A stretch of 64,000 nucleotides of DNA from Lepeophtheirus salmonis (lineage: Eukaryota > Arthropoda > Copepoda > Siphonostomatoida > Caligidae). The stretch's first letter is position 1. Every line of letters starts with the position of its first letter. Of this stretch, positions 58,341 to 64,000 are shown in pieces. Position numbers and translations under genes: made by a program. The DNA is taken from positions 27,729,886-27,793,885 of the forward strand of contig NC_052143.2 of the NCBI RefSeq assembly GCF_016086655.4, written 5' to 3'. Below the pieces are notes generated by a model. It made no database searches. It worked only from the letters and a program-made list of their open reading frames with translations, and was not told where the DNA came from.

Positions 58341-58940
58341 AGGTACCTCAAACCAGATGTAGCACCGCCCCTATGGCTAAACTGCCCTAACTACCTTTCA
58401 ACTCCTAAAGCGTCATCAAGGCCAACTCAAGCTGCAACCACGTCACGTAGGGTTCAACAGTTCAATTATCTACAACAGCATCTGGAATTTGAACTCTTGA
58501 TTGAGGAGTCAGTCCTCTATATGGAAGAACTTGGTGACAAATTGACCAAGGAAACACTCCCCTCAGACACATTCTCGTCACAAAACCAAGTGTTGCCCTT
58601 TTGAAGCTATCCCATGATGAGAAGTTAGGCCCCCCAGTAGTAGCCAGCATCCAGTTTGAGAAAGATATGTCATTCAAAATGTACCAGTCTGGTGTGTTGA
58701 TTGACAAAAAGGCAGAGTCACCCATCAGAAGGCAAGGTCAACACTGTGATTCAAGCCATCAATTTGGCTTCCCTTCTGGGAGCAAAAGAAGAATTGAATC
58801 AAACAGAGACCTAGGAAGACATTCTCAACAAGTTAGTGAAGTTTGAAGACAACTAAGTGGAGATATCTACTGTATCAGCGTGAGACAGATCCTGGAAGCA
58901 GAGAAAAAAGATTTGTATTCTGAGTCTTGTCAAATTCTCA
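58341..58940 (+). pseudogene. Second exon of the THAP transposase-like gene
   Basis: After ttcttttag the frame reads RYLKPDVAPPLWLNCPNYL, then STPKASSRPTQAA, the usual THAP-distal linker (RLKxDAVPxxxxxxPxYLS). A helical part follows (FNYLQQHLEFELLIEESVLY, EELGDKLTKE), perhaps the coiled coil, to a stop. In another frame ALLKLSHDEKLGPPVVASIQ and FEKDMSFKMYQSGVLIDKK continue to 58846. A frameshift between 58590 and 58610 explains the change. The exon seems to end at agg-gtaaat near 58941. Confidence 0.6.
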
Positions 58941-59043
58941 GGTAAATAAGAAATTTGTTAATAGTAAGTTTCTTTATTTAGGTGTTACTTATTTTTATAA
59001 TATAATAATATCAATACAATATTTACTTTTTTTCAATTTTCAG

Positions 59044-59640
59044 GTATGACTACTTCAGAAATTAAAGCTATACTGGATGAAGATCTGCTAAAAGCTGAGC
59101 TCATTTTGACTAACTAGCAACCAGATGATCTCCAGGAACTAGCTTCTAAGGGAGAGAGTAATGCTTTCTACTTTGTTGCCGGGTATATTGGTTTTTCTTT
59201 GAAGAACAAGATCAGCTGTACATCATGCCAAGAGTTAACGTTCATCAGAGACACATCTCCGCACTCAATAACTTTCGATAGCCCAACCAATCAGCATGTA
59301 AACCTGTAAGAATTCATGGACATCCATGTTCTCTTACATCACAGATACTCCTGAAGAGAAAGGCAGTTTACTTGGCACCCCAAATCCTAGAGCTTCATTT
59401 GTTGTTGCCACATTCATTGACAGGATGCAGAACAATTTAAACTCTGACATTATCGACGTTGTGGGAGTAAGTGCGAGGAAGGATACTCCTGGTCAGCTTT
59501 TCTTCAAAGAATTTCATTCGCTTTGTTTAATGTCATGGCTAAAAATTTAAGTGCTAAACTGAATGATTACATCCAATTTTTAACAAAAAAGAGAACGGTA
59601 GCTAAGAATTCAGAACCTAATAGAAAAAAAAGCTAAATTT
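59044..59640 (+). pseudogene. C-terminal exon of the THAP transposase-like gene
   Basis: An acceptor (tttcaattttcag) at about 59042 precedes MTTSEIKAILDEDLLKAELI, then ELASKGESNAFYFVAGYIGF, SLKNKISCTSCQELTF. The FYFVAGYIxxxLKxxxxCxxC block marks the C-terminus of P/THAP9 transposases. Frames then run 59326-59550 with FVVATFIDRMQNNLNSDIID to ISLCLMSWLKI-like sequence and a stop. Two stops interrupt earlier parts. The RNase H-like catalytic core expected between this and the previous exon was not found. Confidence 0.65.
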
Positions 59641-59915
59641 CAATCAAAATCTTCTGACTTGTAGACTTGGACCAACTTCGTATTTTTTGATAGTGCCTTT
59701 TCTTTTTTTATATGTATTAATTGTTTATTTTGATTAAAGTACTAATAAAATACTACTTCTATTGGAAATATATACCCTCATTTTTATTATTTTAATGACT
59801 TTCCCTAGCAAAATACTTTTAAAAACTCTTTATTTTGTAGCAAAATACTTTAAGAAAGACATTCCATATAGAATAAACAAAGACCGATATTGGAAATGCG
59901 TGAGCGGATTGTCTT

Positions 59916-59937
59916 GTCCTGCTTACAGGAGTCCTTG
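59916..59937 (-). repeat. Right terminal inverted repeat of the P-like element
   Basis: Exact inverse of 55749-55770; its final base overlaps the first base of the target duplication ggatgtgt. Confidence 0.85.
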
Positions 59938-59944
59938 GATGTGT

Positions 59945-61137
59945 GTATATGCTCATCAAACTCTCTCTCTCACCTCATCCTTCGTTTTTTTACGTAAGGG
60001 GGAGGGGAAATAAAAAAAAATCATTATCTTATACTGATCAGTGATACATAGAAGAAAATTGTTCATATTGTTATTTATATTCGTTTAGTTTTTATGTATT
60101 TAGTTATTCTTGTCGTCATAATTGTAATGTAAAAAATAAAAATAAATTTGAAAAATAAAACAAAAACTAACAAGAAAATAGATACAATTATCACAAAAAC
60201 ACTTTATTTAAGAGGGAGTAATTCTACTGATTATATTCACGAAAATTTATTTTCAGCATCGTTTTATCTACTCATTAATATTTTTTGTTTTTTACCCATA
60301 TGAAATGTATGTATTTGATTATGTTATTTCACCTTGAAGTTAAATTTGGCTAATTCCGTTGTTATAGTGTATTTTTTTGTTATTTTCATTACTAAGAATA
60401 TATTTTGCTTTTCGGCCTAGAAAAAACAATTTTTGTGTTCATCCTTTATGAGTAGAAGTTTATTGATTTATAGAAAAGTCACGCAGTATTGTAAATACTA
60501 ACCATTAGAATTGTAAACCAAGTATCGGTCACCAAAAATTGATTTTATTTATAGCTTTTAGACAAATTTTATTATACATATATAAAAGTTGGATAGGTTT
60601 ATTATGTAGTATACTTTAATTTAAAACAACATTAAAAATAAAATATTATTTAAGACATGCAGAGTTCAGTTGTTGATAATATTATTAGGAAGTGTTTTTA
60701 TATAATACTATTTTCAGCTATACTTAAGAAGAAAAATAAAAACTGAGTTTTTCTAAGGAACTGTTTATTAATTTCCTGTATATAACTGTAAGCCTTCTTT
60801 TATTTTCGAAAAACTTATATTATTTTTACCAAAAGTAAACAGTATGTGTATTTATCATCTTACCATTTTCATAGAATGGTATGTTCTTAGTAGAATAAAG
60901 GCATTGTGAGCAAGTTACTCAAATATTTATATGTATAGACTGAACATAAGAATGATGTTTTAATTGTACTTTCAGTGAACATGAGCTTGATTAAAACAAA
61001 TATATATATGTACTTATAGATGCAACAAATATGATATTGGACGAGACTTAGAATTTTTGTAGCTGTAACCTGAACAAGGTTTTTTTCTCTAAATTTTATT
61101 GTTTAAAGAGATGACTATAAATTAATAAATAGAAAAG
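59945..61137. other. AT-rich intergenic DNA
   Basis: No gene or bounded repeat was supported. Confidence 0.45.
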
Positions 61138-61360
61138 TAACACTTAGGATTTGTTGTTGTGTCTATCAGTATAAGTTCTTATTCGACATCAACATCAACG
61201 ACAATCAACATCGGAGTAATTCCTGCCTACATTTTTGCTAAATACGAGGTAGGATTTGTATTTATTTCTTTCTTTTACTCCTGCGTGCAGCTTATTTAAT
61301 AAAATTTATTGAATGTCAATCTGCTCTCCTACCAAATATTTTTCAATTGTCAGGGCGACA
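61138..61360 (+). repeat. MITE family A copy
   Basis: Has taggatttgttgttgtg, caacatcggagtaattcc, cctacatttttgctaaatac, tgcgtgcagcttatttaa and attgtcagggcga in family order. Its unbroken middle was used to recognise the split copy at 44.6/47.0 kb. Confidence 0.65.
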
Positions 61361-61985
61361 ACGTTTTTTTTTAATATACAGGCAGGCTATATTTTTTAAA
61401 ACTCAATTTATAAAAAATGTTGTTTTCAATGCAACAAAGAGTAACAAAATAATAGAACTCCCTGAACTACAAAATTAGTTTTTATAAAATTTAGCAGTAT
61501 AAAATCACAAAGGCGCTGGGAAAATTTATATCAAGATGAACCATTTATTTTTAAACATTAGCTACAAACTGTCACACTGCCTTGTAGATAATACATTTTT
61601 TTAGTAAACTCACCCCCTGTTGGTTCAATTTCATCTAACTAATAATGGAAAGAAAATTAAGGTATTCTTAAATCAACCTTTTTTCTATATAAGACAAACC
61701 GGATCTAAAATATACAAGAATCAAAAAGTATTAATATTTTAGACATTCTTAAGTTTTATCAATGTCAAAATATTAATCCCTCTTCTAAATCCTTAATCCC
61801 CTCACAATCGGATATTTTAATAATATTTTTGGACATCAAAATATGGTGAGTGGTCACCTTATTATTTATTTTTGACTTATTATGTCTATTAGTGTCCCTG
61901 CGAATAGTAAACGATTTTTCCAAAGATCAACTTTATTAAAATTTTCAAAAGTACAAGTATTTATTTTACTTAATATAAACTTTCA
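61361..61985. other. AT-rich intergenic DNA
   Basis: Nothing recognisable. Confidence 0.45.
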
Positions 61986-61989
61986 AGTC

Positions 61990-62390
61990 TCTAAGTGTCC
62001 TCTGTCATAGGCCAAAAGGTCTTACAAATTTTCTTCATGTATTCATCTGGCATGTCATACCACTCTTTAACCACGTCAGCCTTTAGAGCATCCACAATAA
62101 ATATTCAAGGTGGCAAAGGCCTTCCTCACGATGGGACCTCAGATACCCTAGTACAAAGGGATTCAGTCTATTGAGAACATAGTCCATATTTACCAGGGCC
62201 AGAAATTCACCAAGCTCTTTCATCCTAATTTGGAGTTTTTTGGCCTTTTGGCATCCAGGCTTCCTCTCAAGATACTTGTTTCCGTCCTTCAGTTTTTTAA
62301 TCTTGGCATGATATCATTGGAGCAGGGGACAGTACATAACTTATTCCCACGTTAAGAAGCGCTGACGCAAGGTTGGTTTTAGCCTCCATA
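61990..62390 (-). pseudogene. Mariner transposase C-terminal fragment
   Basis: Minus-strand frames read KKLQIRMKELGEFLALVNM, then LNRLNPFVLGYLRSH, then DALKADVVKEWYDMPDEYM, then KKICKTFWPMTED. The order fits the mariner tail: DFWP-type block, (SPD)LNPxxxxVW block, the NVDALKAxxVKEWxxMxxEY helix and CxxFxPR. The catalytic Asp of PDL is replaced or lost (NRLNPF). Stops and frame changes are present. It belongs to a different mariner lineage from the copy at 49.6-50.7 kb. Confidence 0.6.
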
Positions 62391-62394
62391 TTAG

Positions 62395-63375
62395 TTGTAG
62401 TATGTTTGATGAAGAAATTTATTTCACAAGAATGATTTGTTTCATTGATTCACAAGTAGATACTACAGAAATAAATTGCTGCAATATTTATTAATTCAAG
62501 GAATCCTTTCCAAAGTTTGATTCACGTTGTACATAATATATTACTCAAATTTTGTTTCACCTCATAATTTAGATCAAGAATAATACTTATAAAAATACAT
62601 TAAGATACTTAAATAATATTTTTTTATTAAAAAAAAAATTAATTAATAAATCAAACAAAATAATAAACCACGGTTGCCAAAATAAACAGAGGCCACTAAA
62701 ATATTGATTGAAAACTGAACCAGCACCTAAATATTTTTTTTTCTTTCATCTGTGTATCTTTATAGTTAAGAAGCTTAAACATACTGTTGTTACCAATCAT
62801 AAATTATGCAAAGAATAGCTTTTGTTACTTCTGAAAATCATAATTGACATTTGAATTTATATTTTTAAATAAATAACTTAATTATAATGATTAATTATTG
62901 TAGATGTTTGCGGTAGTGTAACACAAAACAACGTAAAACATTTACTGAAAATTTGATTATAACACAGAGTCATTAAATATTTATGTACAACATACAATAT
63001 TACGATAATGTATTCTTAAAAATAGGAACTAATAACAGAAAAATAATGTACAAAACACTTTTTGTGCTCTATAATTATCAAATATGATAAAATATTTTTT
63101 CCATATTTTTGGGGTTGTTGGATCTGTAATGAAAATACTAAATTTTCAGTGTGGGACTTTAATAGTTCTACGTGACGTCATTCAAGTTAAGTTTTTAAAT
63201 AAATTTTGATGAATGAAGAACAAACATACAAATATTTATAGTGTGTGATATAAAATCGTAGATTTGACTTTAATTCGATCCGGAGTACTTTAGGGTGAAT
63301 ATTTTGAAATACTAAGTTGCATTATTAAGGTAAAGAATATTACAGTACCACTAAAAAAACTTTCAAAAATCGATA
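62395..63375. other. AT-rich intergenic DNA
   Basis: Nothing recognisable. Confidence 0.45.
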
Positions 63376-63379
63376 GTAC

Positions 63380-63901
63380 TCAGCAAGGAGGTGAACAGCC
63401 AAAGGGTGTCTGTCTTGCTTAACCCCCAAATGAGTATCTAGAGTATGAGTATGAGAGTCTTGTTTACAAGAATAAAAGCATGGTTCCTTCCAATCAGAGC
63501 CTTAAGATGTTTCCTGGTAGCGGTAAGTACCGGAAAATGGGAATCACAGAGGACATGGATACAACAATCACCAGAAGTTCTACAAAATCGATGAGATAGT
63601 ATGCCAAGGCTTTTAATTTCAGGGATGGGACTGTGAAGAAGTATGTGAAGGATCTGGGGAAGGTTTCCCATATACGACGAAATTTGCAACTCTTTTGAAC
63701 AGCAAACAAAGCCAACTGGGTACAGAGATGCCGGAAATAGTTGACTTGCTTAAATGATAATGAGTAGGTTTGACCACCCTCATCGAATTTTGGATAACTG
63801 TGAGTCCTCCATCGAGCAGCAGTGGGTGTCCATGATATAAGTCTTCATCAAGAAGTGTAGTGGCACCTTTAGTCCCAGGTTGGAGGCTATGGTAGCAGCC
63901 A
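63380..63901 (+). pseudogene. Mariner transposase N-terminal fragment
   Basis: A plus-strand frame reads YESLVYKNKSMVPSNQSLK, ITRSSTKSMR, stop, YAKAFNFRDGTVKKYVKDLG, KVSHIRRNLQLF, stop, TANKANWVQRCRK, stop, LTCLNDN. It follows the second helix-turn-helix and linker of mariner transposases (SMRKxAKxFNxSxxTVxRxVKEDLGxKSxxRRxxQLL, then TxxxKAxRLxRxKKLLxxLK). Many stops show decay. The catalytic domain should follow but is lost, and a run of about 23 T (63903-63925) ends the recognisable part. Confidence 0.55.
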
Positions 63902-64000
63902 TTTTTTTTTTTTTTTTTTTTTTTTGAAAAATAGAAGAAAAAAAAAGTCTGGGATTTAGGCTCAATATATAGGCTTTTCATTCTTGCAAAAAATGATCCT

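Larger units (their letters stand above)
55741..59944. mobile_element. P-superfamily-like DNA transposon with 8-bp target duplication
   Basis: The left terminus (from 55749) reads CAAGGACTCCTGTAAGCAGG and continues AC; the exact inverse lies at 59916-59937, a 22-bp perfect pair. The octamer ggatgtgt stands directly outside on both sides (55741-55748 and 59937-59944), overlapping the last base of the right repeat. P elements make 8-bp duplications, and the plus-strand interior holds a THAP zinc finger and further P-like transposase parts at 57963-59640, plus a different finger module at 56209-56580 and a local tandem repeat near 56.8-57.0 kb. The element is 4.19 kb. Coding parts carry stops and frameshifts and a recognisable RNase H-like core is missing, so it is non-autonomous now. 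Confidence 0.8.

Noticed and set aside
57939..58725. Minus-strand open frames under the THAP region
   Set aside because: The plus strand carries the recognisable THAP motifs; the minus frames are shadows.
63619..63981. 120-codon minus-strand frame ending the window
   Set aside because: It runs through a long A/T homopolymer (poly-Lys) and is opposite to mariner-like plus-strand sequence.
1..64000. CRISPR array, tRNA or rRNA genes
   Set aside because: No regularly spaced short direct repeats with unique spacers and no cloverleaf or rRNA-like conserved sequence was noticed on either strand.

Overview
The window is strongly AT-rich animal DNA. It has introns with GT/AG borders, AATAAA poly(A) signals, three recognisable host genes and a dense load of decayed transposable elements. 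An arthropod-type ionotropic receptor gene, a very small cysteine-rich metallothionein and many mariner families point to a crustacean. The mix resembles a caligid copepod such as the salmon louse Lepeophtheirus, but that is inference from gene and repeat style, not a database match. No bacterial features, tRNA, rRNA or CRISPR array was seen.

Host genes. (1) A two-exon metallothionein-like gene at 12449-12601 (-) encodes 29 residues with nine cysteines. (2) A complete 13-exon divergent ionotropic receptor (IR) gene at 27734-32824 (+) encodes 606 residues; every junction keeps frame, and one intron holds a mariner element. (3) A rhodopsin-like seven-helix receptor at 53740-54963 (+) encodes 407 residues and has an unusually long acidic second intracellular loop. 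These three genes look unrelated to each other.

Mobile DNA, left to right. 1.69-2.83 kb: a small element with inverted arms. 7.65 kb: a hAT transposase C-terminal scrap. 9.13-10.76 kb: an element with arms of about 200 bp. 10.76-11.06 kb: repeat R2 (second copy at 24.3 kb). 11.2-11.97 kb: a P/THAP9-like transposase remnant. 13.61-14.34 kb: a hAT-ended element containing a mariner fragment. 18.37-20.54 kb (-): a decayed Ty3/gypsy-like retroelement. 21.91-23.44 kb: a Merlin-like transposon with 275-bp terminal inverted repeats and a near-perfect 8-bp target duplication. 24.94-25.32 kb: a mariner fragment. 30.30-31.06 kb: a mariner element inside the IR gene. 33.5-35.6 kb (+): a second gypsy-like element. 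37.9-40.4 kb: coding-like remnants I cannot name. 41.8-42.4 kb: a duplicated mariner N-terminal region. 44.64-46.96 kb: an element with arms of about 500 bp and unfamiliar coding content, inserted into an older MITE. 49.56-50.72 kb: a mariner with internal tandem duplications. 55.75-59.94 kb: a P-superfamily-like element with 21-22 bp terminal inverted repeats, a perfect 8-bp target duplication, a THAP finger and a second, unrelated zinc-finger module. 62.0-62.4 and 63.4-63.9 kb: two more mariner fragments. A MITE family with GTAACCCTGA-type ends is scattered in about a dozen copies on both strands.

The rest is AT-rich intergenic or intronic DNA with short homopolymer and TA runs, and no gene could be supported there. 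All coordinates, splice sites and repeat matches were read by eye; element borders are approximate unless target duplications are stated.
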